From JAAYUJ01 sp963698165 (GTDB lineage Bacteria > Desulfobacterota > Syntrophobacteria > Syntrophobacterales > Syntrophobacteraceae), in NCBI GenBank assembly GCA_963698165.1, contig CAVOPT010000015.1, forward strand, positions 186,001 through 250,000: 64,000 bases of DNA. The letters are read 5' to 3'. A program made the position numbers and the translations under genes. Shown here one piece after another: positions 27,900-36,120 of this stretch. The notes beneath the pieces are model-generated. The model saw nothing but the letters and a program-made list of their open reading frames with translations. It was not told where the DNA came from and made no database searches. The stretch's first letter is position 1; every line of letters starts with the position of its first letter.

Positions 27900-28541
27900 T
27901 CAGGGTGCTGTGACACCGTGCTTCACGGCATACCGGACCAACTCCGCCAGGCTCTTGATGCCGAGATCCTCCATCATCTTGTATTTGTGATATTCCACGG
28001 TCTTCAACGATATGTGCAGAATGGTGCCGATCTCTTTGACGGAATAACCCTCAGCCAGGAGCTGCAGCACTTCACGCTGGCGGGAGGTGAGGCCGGAGGC
28101 CTCATCGGTCTGGCGGTGGTCCCCTTTTTCGCTGGCCTGCTGGAGCTTCCCGGCTATCAGGGGGGTCACGTACGTTCTTCCTTGGAGCGCCTCATGGATG
28201 GCCGTCGCGAGCTCATCGGGAGCCGAATGCTTCAGGACGTAGCCTGAGGCGCCCGCCTCGAAGGCGCTCACCGCGTAAGCCACATCGAGGTGCATCGTGA
28301 GAAACACCACCTTGGTCGCTTCATGCACTTTTTTGATCTGACGGACGGCGTCTATCCCGTTGAGCATGGGCATGGAAATGTCCGCGATGATGACGTCGGG
28401 GCGGAGCTTTTCGGCAGCGGTGACGAGCTCGCGACCATCCTCGACGGCGCCGGCGATGTCGAAATCGGGATGGAGCATCTTCTTCAGCCCTTCAACGACA
28501 ATTCTGTGGTCGTCGGCGATCAGCACGCGCGGCCTAGCCAT
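27900..28541 (-). CDS. NarL/LuxR-type response regulator
   Basis: 213 residues. Receiver at 1-120: acidic pair in VLIADDHRI, phospho-acceptor in DVIIADISMP, Thr in VVFLTMHLD, Lys in GYVLKHSAPDE. LuxR-type helix-turn-helix at 145-210: LTSRQREVLQLLAEGYSVKE then ISLKTVEYHKYKMM. It overlaps the upstream kinase gene by 8 bases, so the two are co-translated as a cognate pair. It should bind DNA when phosphorylated by the HisKA_3 kinase. Targets are not evident. Confidence 0.92.
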   Translation of the reverse strand: MARPRVLIADDHRIVVEGLKKMLHPDFDIAGAVEDGRELVTAAEKLRPDVIIADISMPMLNGIDAVRQIKKVHEATKVVFLTMHLDVAYAVSAFEAGASGYVLKHSAPDELATAIHEALQGRTYVTPLIAGKLQQASEKGDHRQTDEASGLTSRQREVLQLLAEGYSVKEIGTILHISLKTVEYHKYKMMEDLGIKSLAELVRYAVKHGVTAP

Positions 28542-30726
28542 GCCTTCCTCCCAGCGGGATGGAGACCTGAATCTCGGTGCCCTTCCCCGGCTCAGACGTT
28601 AAAGACATTGTGCCGCCGACGAGCCGCACCCGCTCCCTCATCCCGGCTAAACCGATGCCTGATTTCTCGCGCACCTCGCTCATGTCGAAACCGATCCCGA
28701 GGTCTTGAATCAAGAGGCCCACGCCGCCGTCAAGACCCTGGAGAGCAAGTCGAGCTTCATTCGTCTTCGCATGGTTGGCGATGTTCCGAAGCCCTTCCTG
28801 GATCACTCGGTAGAGGCACAGCGCAATGTCATTGGGAATTGCGTCGGGAATGTCACTGGGCGCGAAGGACAAGGCTATTCCAGTTCTCCTGGTGAAGATG
28901 GCGCATTCCGACTGGACGGCCTGGACCAATCCCAGATCATCGAGGATGGATGGATGAAGCTGGCGCGAGAGGTCGTGGACCTCTTCGGAAACCTCGATCA
29001 GTTTCATCTTCAAGTCCCTGGTTTCATCGGCAGCCTGAGTTTGCAGGGGCCTCAACTGTTGCTCAATCATCCCCGCATCCATGGCCAGAACCGCAAGCCT
29101 TTGCGTCAGGTCGTCATGGAGCTCCCCCGAAAGCCGCCTGAGCTCTTCTTCCTGGGTCGAAATAAGCCTTCCGGTGAGCATCATGAGCTCTTTCTCACGT
29201 TGCAGCAACACTTCCTCCGCCTGCTTGCGCCCGGTGATGTCGACAGACACACCCATGAGGCGGTTCGGCCCCAGGGCTGAGCTTTGCTGAAAGCGCCCTC
29301 GGGAGGCAATCCAGCGACCTGTTCCGTCAGGGAGCACGATGCGGTATTCAACGCTGCCTTCCTGTCCGGACTGCGCGACCTGTCGCACAGACTGGCGAAC
29401 TTCCTCGCGATCCTCAGGGTGGATAGCCCCGAGAACACTGTCAAAGTTCAACGCCTCGTCCATCGCAAAACCGAACAGCTCCCTGGCCTTCTCTGAAGCC
29501 CAGACATGCCCGGTGTTCACGTCCAAGCTCCAGAGGCCCGCTCCGGCCGAAGATGCCGCCAGCCTCACGCGCTCTTCGCTCTCGAGCAGGGCTCGCTCGG
29601 CCCTCCGACGCATCCTGAGATTCATGACCAGCCCGAGGATGAGAAACGTCTCCAAGGTCATCAAGGCGATCAAGCCTATAATGGCCACCTTGTGGTCCCT
29701 CCAGAGCGAAGGTTCCCGGAATCGGATCTCGCTGCCGGGGGGCACGGCGGACTCGGAAATGTTCCAGCGTTTGAGCTCCCGCCAGTCGAAGAGATTGACG
29801 TAGGCCTGCTCTCCACCGAAGGGGATGGATGCCGGTGATTCACCCCCCAAGATGCGAAGCGCAAGCTCGGCTGCTTCCCTCCCCAGTTGCTCCCAGCTCA
29901 CGAGCTGTCCTCCCACGATGCCATGGCCCAGGTAAGAATCAGCGCCGCCGAAGACTGGCGCATTGGCAGCCCGGGAAATGAGTGAGAGCGCCTCGCGGGG
30001 GACGAAGCTCCTGCCTTCGCCATCCTGGAATAAGGACGTGAAGAGGACGATGGTGTTCTTTGGAAGAGAAGCAACCCGGGCCAGGATTTCCTGCATCGGT
30101 AAATTGGTGAGGTCGATCAACTCGAGCTTTTCCAAATGGGGTTCCAAAGCCTTGCGAAAGACCTGCTCGCTCCACAGATCCATGGGGGTCGCCCCTGCCA
30201 CCAGGGCGATATTCTTTGTTCCGGGCCTCAATCGCAGGGCGGTATTCAGAAGACGGGCGCTGTTGTCTCCAGTAACAACGGCCGTGATGAGGCGGCGCAA
30301 CGGGGAACGTTCCAACTTCTCTGCCGTGACCCTGGGAATTTGACCGGCGACAATGGGGATTCCGGGGAAGAGGGTGCCTTCCTCATTCGTCAGAAGTTCA
30401 AGGGCTGGTGGGAGGACGGTGATGATGGCGTCGATCTTTATGCCGGCATACCTGCGGCGCAGGTAATCGGCCACGGTGCGCGCATGGCCGGCACCGCCGA
30501 ACCTGGAATCATCCAGGTACTCGGGGTACAGCTGAACATCGAACAATTGGCTTGATCGGAACGCCGCACGGAGCCCCTGATCGGTCAACTCGTGAGCGGG
30601 GAGCGCCTTGCCCTCGCCATAGAGGACCAGGACCCGCTTCGTCTCCTCGGGCTCCGTCGCACCCGATGGATGTGGCAGCAGCAGTGACAGCACCAGGGCA
30701 GCTGACAGAATGGCGGACTTTTTCAT
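28534..30726 (-). CDS. Sensor histidine kinase with periplasmic ABC_sub_bind domain, PAS and HisKA_3
   Basis: 730 residues from the ATG at 30726 (MKKSAILSAALVLSLLL signal); upstream in-frame codons fall in a hairpin repeat and are excluded. Residues 25-310 resemble the ABC_sub_bind periplasmic fold (KRVLVLYGEGK, DAIITVLPPALELL, FTSLFQDGEGRSF). A membrane helix (IGLIALMTLETFLILGLV) precedes a PAS domain (residues about 390-500, VEYRIVLPDGTGRW). HisKA_3 follows with the phospho-His in ELHDDLTQRL, then an HATPase with N box EGLRNIANHAKTNEARL and G box GIGLAGMRERVRLVGG. The ligand is presumably a small solute. It pairs with the regulator overlapping its 3' end. Confidence 0.9.
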   Translation of the reverse strand: MKKSAILSAALVLSLLLPHPSGATEPEETKRVLVLYGEGKALPAHELTDQGLRAAFRSSQLFDVQLYPEYLDDSRFGGAGHARTVADYLRRRYAGIKIDAIITVLPPALELLTNEEGTLFPGIPIVAGQIPRVTAEKLERSPLRRLITAVVTGDNSARLLNTALRLRPGTKNIALVAGATPMDLWSEQVFRKALEPHLEKLELIDLTNLPMQEILARVASLPKNTIVLFTSLFQDGEGRSFVPREALSLISRAANAPVFGGADSYLGHGIVGGQLVSWEQLGREAAELALRILGGESPASIPFGGEQAYVNLFDWRELKRWNISESAVPPGSEIRFREPSLWRDHKVAIIGLIALMTLETFLILGLVMNLRMRRRAERALLESEERVRLAASSAGAGLWSLDVNTGHVWASEKARELFGFAMDEALNFDSVLGAIHPEDREEVRQSVRQVAQSGQEGSVEYRIVLPDGTGRWIASRGRFQQSSALGPNRLMGVSVDITGRKQAEEVLLQREKELMMLTGRLISTQEEELRRLSGELHDDLTQRLAVLAMDAGMIEQQLRPLQTQAADETRDLKMKLIEVSEEVHDLSRQLHPSILDDLGLVQAVQSECAIFTRRTGIALSFAPSDIPDAIPNDIALCLYRVIQEGLRNIANHAKTNEARLALQGLDGGVGLLIQDLGIGFDMSEVREKSGIGLAGMRERVRLVGGTMSLTSEPGKGTEIQVSIPLGGRHG

Positions 30727-30793
30727 CAGGATTCTCAATTGGTGGGGGTCAAACAATTTGGGTGCGCTCCTTTGGAACGGATGGTGATCAAAC

Positions 30794-30862
30794 GGTAGGG
30801 CGGGGTTGCGTCCCCGCCTTTCACTCGGCACGAATTCGGCGGGGACGCCACCCCGCCCTACC
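30794..30862. repeat. GC-rich dispersed hairpin repeat (copy)
   Basis: Arms of about 25 bases at 30794-30818 and 30838-30862 share the core GGGCGGGGTTGCGTCCCC and differ from perfect pairing at one position. It lies between the kinase start and the radical SAM gene end. Confidence 0.7.
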
Positions 30863-30918
30863 ATCGTTCTCGTTCCAAGAGAGCAGCACCCATCGCTTTT
30901 CGAAGCTCCCCGCAGGAC

Positions 30919-32067
30919 TCAAGAATCAGCAGGAGGGGAATCGACTCCCCGTGGAAGCTTCGCCGCCGTTTCCTGTATCGTCTGAAAAAGACTCTTGTAG
31001 AGCTGGCAATACGGGTCTTTCCTGAGAAGATCCCCATGGACCGTGTAGGCCCTCACGGGGCACCCCCCGTGGCAAATGCTCAAATAGTCGCACTCCAGGC
31101 AGTCTTCTGTCTGAATCAGCACACCGGGTCTCGACTGCAGGGTCCTGCGGGCAGAGCTTTCTCGAAGCAGAGCGGACAGGCTCTCGGCTTCGAAAATATT
31201 GCCAAACCGGAATTCCGGGTAGCTGGTCACCCAACAGTCGCATTGAGCCACATGCCCTCTCGGGTCGATGCAGACGAAGTCATTGGCGCAGTTGTCGCGC
31301 CAGATGCAAAGCAGGTCCTTGTTCCCGTGGATGAAAGTATTGAAAAGCTTGTCGAAGGGGCCAAGCCTCACCCCATGAGCGAGTCCCCGGTCCATCCAGT
31401 GACCCACGAGCTCCATAAGAAACCGGGTGAGGGGCTCCACGTGCAGGGGAAAGCCCCTTTTCACCGCGTTGGAGGCTCCTCCCGGAAACGGCGTGTTGAT
31501 CTGAAAATCCAGGATCCCCAGATCATCGACAAAATAGGAATAAAAGCGCTCTGCGCCCAGATCGAGAGTCTCCTCATTGGGGATCGCAATGACTCCGACC
31601 TCGATTCCCGCGTCTCTGGCCATCCGTATGTTGCGGGTCCATATTCTTTCATATTCCTTTGGACCGCCGCTTTTGAGCCTTCGGTGGAGATTGGGATAAT
31701 CCATGGAGGTGCCCACACTGTTGCCGAACATCTTCGCAATCACCCCGTTCCATTTCCCGGTGTAGGCAAGCATATTGGACTGGAGGTAATGCAGAACGCG
31801 CCTTTTCCGCTCTTCTGCAATTCTCCCGATGATGGCGTTTGCCTCTTCAAACCACTCGGGCGGCAGAGTCATGACCTCACCCCCCTGCCAGTAAATGGCG
31901 AGTGTCCCCAGCTGGTTTTCTTCCATGTGGTCCATGACCTTGTGGACCACGATGGAGAGCTGATCGAGGGTGAGACGATGCTCCGACTTGCTCTCGAAAC
32001 AGTAGTCGCAATCGGCGTCACATGCCAGGGTGGGCAGCAGGATGAGCGAGTACGGGTCTCCCGTCAT
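30919..32067 (-). CDS. Radical SAM/SPASM peptide-modifying enzyme
   Basis: 382 residues. The radical SAM [4Fe-4S] motif is CDADCDYC (C16, C20, C23), followed by the GGE-type WQGGEVMTLP. The C-terminal SPASM domain binds further clusters: CANDFVCIDPRGHVAQC and CLECDYLSICHGGC (C-x2-C-x5-C-x3-C at 323, 326, 332, 336), with a last Cys at 354. Such enzymes crosslink residues in ribosomal peptides. Its start overlaps the stop of the companion gene (ATGA), so the two are made together. A Gly-rich precursor with six W-x-N motifs is about 0.3 kb upstream of the pair, so cyclophane formation (GrrM/OscB-like) is the best guess. The exact subfamily is unproven. Confidence 0.85.
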   Translation of the reverse strand: MTGDPYSLILLPTLACDADCDYCFESKSEHRLTLDQLSIVVHKVMDHMEENQLGTLAIYWQGGEVMTLPPEWFEEANAIIGRIAEERKRRVLHYLQSNMLAYTGKWNGVIAKMFGNSVGTSMDYPNLHRRLKSGGPKEYERIWTRNIRMARDAGIEVGVIAIPNEETLDLGAERFYSYFVDDLGILDFQINTPFPGGASNAVKRGFPLHVEPLTRFLMELVGHWMDRGLAHGVRLGPFDKLFNTFIHGNKDLLCIWRDNCANDFVCIDPRGHVAQCDCWVTSYPEFRFGNIFEAESLSALLRESSARRTLQSRPGVLIQTEDCLECDYLSICHGGCPVRAYTVHGDLLRKDPYCQLYKSLFQTIQETAAKLPRGVDSPPADS

Positions 32068-32894
32068 GGGCGCTCCCCTCCGCTCGGAGCGTGGTACGAG
32101 GCGAGGTCCTCCCGCAACTGCTGAGCGGCCGTCTTCAGGGTTTGAAAGAGGCCCTTCACCCCATCACAGCCGTAATCCTTTCGGGGCCATTTGAAGTACG
32201 CGGAGCAGGGCTCCAGGAAGTCACACCGGAAGCATTCACCTTGTTCGTCGAGGATGCCTTCCCTGAAGGTGCGCACGAAGGAAGCGACGTCACCATGCGG
32301 ATGGACCGCCGGAAAACGGCGGGAGATGGTTTCTTCCCCAGCATCGGAGATAGTGCGGTTTCGGGATGGGTCTTCTTCCTGTATGGCCCAGAGGGTCAAG
32401 GGGTCTCCCCGATAAAAAGCCAGGAACAGGCTGTGGAAATACTCGATGGGCTCCGAGACCGTCTCCTGATGCAAATAGGAGTGCACGACCTGTGACAGCT
32501 CTTCAACGAGGGCCGGGTCGGGCTGCGACCCTTCCAATTTCACGGCGAAGTTCAAGGAAGTCGCAAGTTTCACCACTTTGCTGAACCCTCGAACGACAGG
32601 GACCGTGACTCTCACCGGGTGTCTTGCGATAAGAGGCGCGTACTCGTAGAGCAGGGGAAGATCCCTTCGGGGATGCTGAACCACCAGGTCCACGGGAATT
32701 GAGTGTCCCCACCGCATCAGGGTCGCAACTTCTCCACCCAGGGAGAGGATTTGAACATAGGAAACCGATTCCACATCGACGTCCGCCAGGCTTGCCACGA
32801 TCTCCGACGGATCGTGGGAACGGACGATCAGGTTTCGTCCCCGGTAGGCGCGGACGAAGGCAGCAGGTATGTTGTAGACGAGGGAATCGGTCAA
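32064..32894 (-). CDS. SAM-less SPASM-like companion of the radical SAM enzyme
   Basis: 276 residues. It has no CxxxCxxC, but the C terminus has C221, C224, C230 and C243 in CFRCDFLEPCSAYFKWP and KDYGCDG, matching the end of a SPASM domain (C-x2-C-x5-C then a distal C). The middle (PVDLVVQHPRRDLPLL, RHPVRVTVPVVRGFSKV) looks like a degenerate TIM barrel. A pseudo-radical-SAM protein that binds the precursor or carries an auxiliary cluster is the most likely role; this is inference. It overlaps the enzyme by 4 bases. No PqqD-like recognition domain is visible here or next door, so this protein may fill that role. Confidence 0.7.
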   Translation of the reverse strand: MTDSLVYNIPAAFVRAYRGRNLIVRSHDPSEIVASLADVDVESVSYVQILSLGGEVATLMRWGHSIPVDLVVQHPRRDLPLLYEYAPLIARHPVRVTVPVVRGFSKVVKLATSLNFAVKLEGSQPDPALVEELSQVVHSYLHQETVSEPIEYFHSLFLAFYRGDPLTLWAIQEEDPSRNRTISDAGEETISRRFPAVHPHGDVASFVRTFREGILDEQGECFRCDFLEPCSAYFKWPRKDYGCDGVKGLFQTLKTAAQQLREDLASYHAPSGGERP

Positions 32895-32976
32895 GGCCGT
32901 TCATCCTGCAGGCGGGTTCTTGCTGAAGTGACCGCAGGGCAAGGCGGTTGAGTCCAAAGCCAACCGTGGCGGAACC

Positions 32977-33047
32977 GGGCGGGGATGAACCCCGCCCCTA
33001 CGCCATAGACCTCTTGCTTGCTGTAGCGGCGGGGTTCATCCCCGCCC
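32977..33047. repeat. GC-rich dispersed hairpin repeat (copy)
   Basis: GGGCGGGGATGAACCCCGCC at the left and GGCGGGGTTCATCCCCGCCC at the right each fold on themselves and pair with each other. It lies in the gap between the RiPP precursor and the companion gene and could limit read-through. Confidence 0.6.
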
Positions 33048-33102
33048 ATGAGTGGTTGCCCGTGCCAGTACTTCGCCAATTTGATTTCTCCGGGCTGGAT
33101 CC

Positions 33103-33187
33103 GTAGGGTGGGCAAGGTTTCATCGTGCCCACACGGATGCATGCAATCATGGGTTGGTGGGCAACGCCTCGCTCTTGCCCACCCTAC
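33103..33187. repeat. 85-bp element with GTAGGGTGGGCAAG inverted ends
   Basis: GTAGGGTGGGCAAG at 33103-33116 pairs exactly with CTTGCCCACCCTAC at 33174-33187. The interior also repeats GTGCCCAC/GTGGGCAA. It lies 40 bases past the RiPP precursor stop and is non-coding. Confidence 0.6.
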
Positions 33188-33226
33188 ACTCAAATGACAG
33201 CCCCATGAAACCAAGCTGACAGAGTG

Positions 33227-33592
33227 CTAGAAGCGGTTCACCCAGACGCCTCCTCCATTTACCCAGGCTGCACCACGATTGGCCCAGGCGCCCCCAGCTC
33301 CGACACGATTCGCCCACGCACCACCACCACCACCTGGTGCCACGACGACGCCGCCACCCCCCCCACCACGATTGGCCCATGCACCGCCTCCGCCTGCACG
33401 GTTGGCCCAGGCTCCTCTCGCGTTGGCCTCCTTATCGGAACCCAACAATGCGCCTCCCAGGAGGGCGCCTCCTATGACCGCCATGGACCACTTCCTGAGA
33501 CTGCGGAGAAAACCCCTTCGGTCCATCAATCCTGCTTCGCCAGGGTCGTTTTCGTCATTCTGCTGCGCTTTGAGATCCTGATCCATATCCAT
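33227..33592 (-). CDS. RiPP precursor, Gly-rich with six W-x-N motifs and Tat-like leader
   Basis: 121 residues from the ATG at 33592 (GGAGG 6 bases upstream). The leader (1-24) is acidic and polar. DRRGFLR at 24-30 plus a hydrophobic stretch (37-51) resembles a twin-arginine signal. The core (59-121) is Gly-rich with W62-A-N, W72-A-N, W93-A-N, W103-A-N, W110-V-N and W117-V-N, mostly in G-A-W-A-N-R units, ending at Phe. There is no Cys. W-x-N triplets are the crosslink sites of three-residue cyclophane peptides (GrrA/OscA family), and a radical SAM/SPASM gene is close by. Tat export of a modified, rigid peptide would make sense. Modification and export are inferred. Confidence 0.75.
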   Translation of the reverse strand: MDMDQDLKAQQNDENDPGEAGLMDRRGFLRSLRKWSMAVIGGALLGGALLGSDKEANARGAWANRAGGGGAWANRGGGGGGVVVAPGGGGGAWANRVGAGGAWANRGAAWVNGGGVWVNRF

Positions 33593-33707
33593 ACCCAGCC
33601 TCCATTTTTTCCTCGAATAAATCCGTCCAATGTGCCGTGAAGATACCATCTTTCCCCATTCCGGGCCAACCCGGATGCGTCGGCTTTAGAACCGGATTCG
33701 CGCCGTT

Positions 33708-34196
33708 TCATTTTTGCTGCTCTGCACCCAGCCGGGAAAAGTGCAGGCTCACAATTCGCCACTTGCCCTTCACCTTTTCCAGTGTCCCGGACATGTTGAA
33801 GGCCCGCTCCTTTTTCTCGTTTTTCAAAACGCCCTCAATCGTGGTTGTGACGGCAAACCACGCGACTGTGCCCCTGGAACCGACAGAAACCCAGTCAACC
33901 TTGAAAGTGAGTGTGTTGGCGTCAAACCTGGTGAAGAATTGATTGTAGGCTCCTCCGATGGTTTCTTCTCCCACATAGCTCTCGCCGGGGCCGGTGCCCA
34001 TCAGCACGATGTTTGGATCGGATGAATACGTGTCCATCACACCCTTGAGATCCTGCGCGCTCAAGGCCTTGTTGTGTTGTTCCAACAAAGCCTTGACTTC
34101 AGCATTGACTTTTGTGTCCCGCTGCTGCGCCATACAGGGCGAAACCAGCGCAAGACACACCAGCAACATGAAAACCAAAACCCGTTTCAGAACCAT
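33708..34196 (-). CDS. Secreted SnoaL/NTF2-like protein
   Basis: 162 residues from the ATG at 34196 (AAAGGAGAGACA upstream). A signal peptide (VLVFMLLVCLALVSPCMA) precedes an NTF2-like cone fold of the DUF4440/SnoaL type: EVKALLEQHNKALSAQDL, YSSDPNIVLMGTGPGESYVG, WFAVTTTIEG and KGKWRIVSLHFS. Such domains bind small ligands or catalyse simple reactions in a pocket. It lies 115 bases upstream of the RiPP precursor on the same strand and could belong to that unit. No catalytic residues can be assigned. Confidence 0.78.
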   Translation of the reverse strand: MVLKRVLVFMLLVCLALVSPCMAQQRDTKVNAEVKALLEQHNKALSAQDLKGVMDTYSSDPNIVLMGTGPGESYVGEETIGGAYNQFFTRFDANTLTFKVDWVSVGSRGTVAWFAVTTTIEGVLKNEKKERAFNMSGTLEKVKGKWRIVSLHFSRLGAEQQK

Positions 34197-34369
34197 TGTC
34201 TCTCCTTTCGGTGTATTGGGTTGATCATGGGAAACAAAGCCATTGCCAGTCATGAGTGGCGCCTGCCCGCAATCAGCAGAAGCCTGCCCTCTTCGCCGGG
34301 GCTCCGTTTTGGAGCCCGAGGCATGCTGAGGTCTGATTTCTGCTGGTCTCCATCGCCAAGGGTTCCCGG

Positions 34370-34840
34370 TCAGCGCCCGATCATCGAGTGCAAGACCAAT
34401 ATGTAAATGGCGGACAAGATGATTTGACAAAGGGTCAGCGGGACTCCGTACCGGGCAAATGTGCCGAAGGAAATCGGTTTGCCGTGTGCGGCGGAAATAC
34501 CTGCGCTCACTATATTGGCGGATGCCCCGATGAGGGTCGCATTCCCCCCCAGGGTGCCTCCGAACATCATGGCGACGAAAACGGGCAGCGTTACAGCGGG
34601 CCAATCCGCGAACGCCGGCACCAAAGTGCGCGCCACCACCATCCCGCCGAAGAGCAGCGCGATGGATCCACCCGCGGTTTGTGCTGCGTTTAGAAACTCC
34701 TGCCGGGTGAAGACTCCGAAGAGGAGCATGATGCTCACTCCCAGAAGGGCGGCAACGGCCATGTCGATGAGGTTGAACGCTATCGCCAGAATGACTCCGG
34801 CAAACGCGAGAAGGGTGAGGGTAACCTGCAGATCACTCAT
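34370..34840 (-). CDS. SLC13/ArsB-type transporter with large internal deletion
   Basis: 156 residues from the ATG at 34840 (GAGGA upstream); full members have about 400-430. The first 75 residues are a normal N terminus (LTLLAFAGVILAIAFNLIDM, GGSIALLFGGMVVARTLVP). The sequence then jumps in frame to a normal C terminus (LGGNATLIGASANIVSAGIS, YGVPLTLCQIILSAIYILVL). About 260 residues, most of the transport core, are missing. The frame is open, so it is an in-frame deletion derivative, unlikely to transport. It may be decaying. Confidence 0.7.
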   Translation of the reverse strand: MSDLQVTLTLLAFAGVILAIAFNLIDMAVAALLGVSIMLLFGVFTRQEFLNAAQTAGGSIALLFGGMVVARTLVPAFADWPAVTLPVFVAMMFGGTLGGNATLIGASANIVSAGISAAHGKPISFGTFARYGVPLTLCQIILSAIYILVLHSMIGR

Positions 34841-35043
34841 GATTCCTCTCGAGAAGAAAGGGTCACCGCTTCCTTCGATGACAAGCTTCCCATGGTCTGT
34901 CAACTGTTCTGCATGGCGAGCCACCCTCCCCAGACCCTCTCCCCAGGGAGGGCGGTGAGGGGCGGGCCAGCAACATGAACCTGACAAAGCACTACGGCAC
35001 TTGGGGGTATGTTCCATGGTGTGACACGGCGCCACCCTGCCAA

Positions 35044-36087
35044 TCAACGAAAGGGCGGCGAGACCATCAAGCCTCCCTGGGTCCAAAGGCGGTTGAGCCC
35101 CCGATCGAGCTTGAGGGGGCTTTGCGAGCCGAAGTTTCGCTCAAAAATTTCCCCGTAGTTGCCGCCGCTCTCAAGTGCTCTTACGGCCCAGCCGGGCGGA
35201 ATACCCAAGGCCTTCGAATTGATCCTGTCCACATCGAGCCAACGCTGGACCACCGGGTCATTGCTGGCTTCCAGCCTGGACTGTACATTGGATCGGGATA
35301 TGCCGTACTCTTCCGCTGCGATGAGTGTAAAGAGAACCCATCTCACGATGGTGAACCATTCGTCGTCACCGCGCCGCACGACCGGGCCCATGGGCTCCTT
35401 GGAGATCTGCTCGGGTAAGATGAGATACGCCTCGGGTCCATCCGGCGCTTTCAACCGCATGGCCGTCAACTGGGGCCGTTCCGAGGTGAAGGCCCGGCAT
35501 TGGCCGGAAAACAGGGCGTCAGCGGCTTTGGCCTGTGATTCCACGATCAGGGGCTGGTAGGTCCAGTTCCGTGCACGGAAATGGTCCGCCAGGTTCGCTT
35601 CGTGCGTCGTCCCCTTGACAGCGCAGATGGTGGCTCCGTTCAATTGGGAAAGCTCACGCACATCGCTTTTGGCCGGCACCAGGAAGCATTGCCCGTCGTA
35701 ATAAAGCACCCCGGCAAACATCACCTCCAGCGTCGCCTCGCGCTCCAGGGTCCAGGTGGTGTTTCGGACCAGGACGTCGATTTCGCCGGCTTTCAGGGAG
35801 GGAAATCTGGCCGCGGCGGCCAGCGAGACAAACTCCAGTTTTCCCGGATCCCCCAGAACGGCTGAGGCCAGAGCCCGGCAGAAGTCAGCATCCATGCCGG
35901 ACCAGCGGCCGTCTGGTTCCTTGAATGAGAATCCGGGAACACCGTCACTGACACCGCAGAGCAAGTTTCCCCTCGCCTTGATGCGCGTGAGTGTGTCGCC
36001 GGCTTCCGCCGGTGATTGAAATTGCAGCGCTGCCAGCATGCTGACAATAAGGAAAACGAGTCTTCTGGTCTTCTTCATGGAGCGCAT
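35044..36087 (-). CDS. Orphan periplasmic solute-binding protein, family 3
   Basis: 347 residues from the ATG at 36087 (GAGG 7 bases upstream; a second ATG at 36078 is too far from it). A signal peptide (RRLVFLIVSMLAALQFQSPAEA) precedes a domain like AapJ amino-acid-binding proteins: RGNLLCGVSDGVPGFSF, GMDADFCRALASAVLGD, RFPSLKAGEIDVLVRNTTW, VKGTTHEANLADHF. No ABC permease or ATPase gene accompanies it. Cyanobacterial GrrA/GrrM clusters have an orphan binding protein, GrrP, so it may serve the RiPP system about 1.5 kb away; this is inference from position. Confidence 0.83.
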   Translation of the reverse strand: MRSMKKTRRLVFLIVSMLAALQFQSPAEAGDTLTRIKARGNLLCGVSDGVPGFSFKEPDGRWSGMDADFCRALASAVLGDPGKLEFVSLAAAARFPSLKAGEIDVLVRNTTWTLEREATLEVMFAGVLYYDGQCFLVPAKSDVRELSQLNGATICAVKGTTHEANLADHFRARNWTYQPLIVESQAKAADALFSGQCRAFTSERPQLTAMRLKAPDGPEAYLILPEQISKEPMGPVVRRGDDEWFTIVRWVLFTLIAAEEYGISRSNVQSRLEASNDPVVQRWLDVDRINSKALGIPPGWAVRALESGGNYGEIFERNFGSQSPLKLDRGLNRLWTQGGLMVSPPFR

Positions 36088-36120
36088 ACCCTCACCTCGG
36101 CAGAGTGGCCCGCCTGGCAT

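Noticed and set aside
31036..32124. 362-codon rightward open frame opposite the radical SAM gene
   Set aside because: No motif or ribosome site, while the opposite strand has both cluster-binding motifs in order.
33279..33581. Pro/Ala-rich rightward frame over the RiPP precursor
   Set aside because: It is the complement of the Gly-rich core; the minus strand has a good ribosome site and regular W-x-N spacing.
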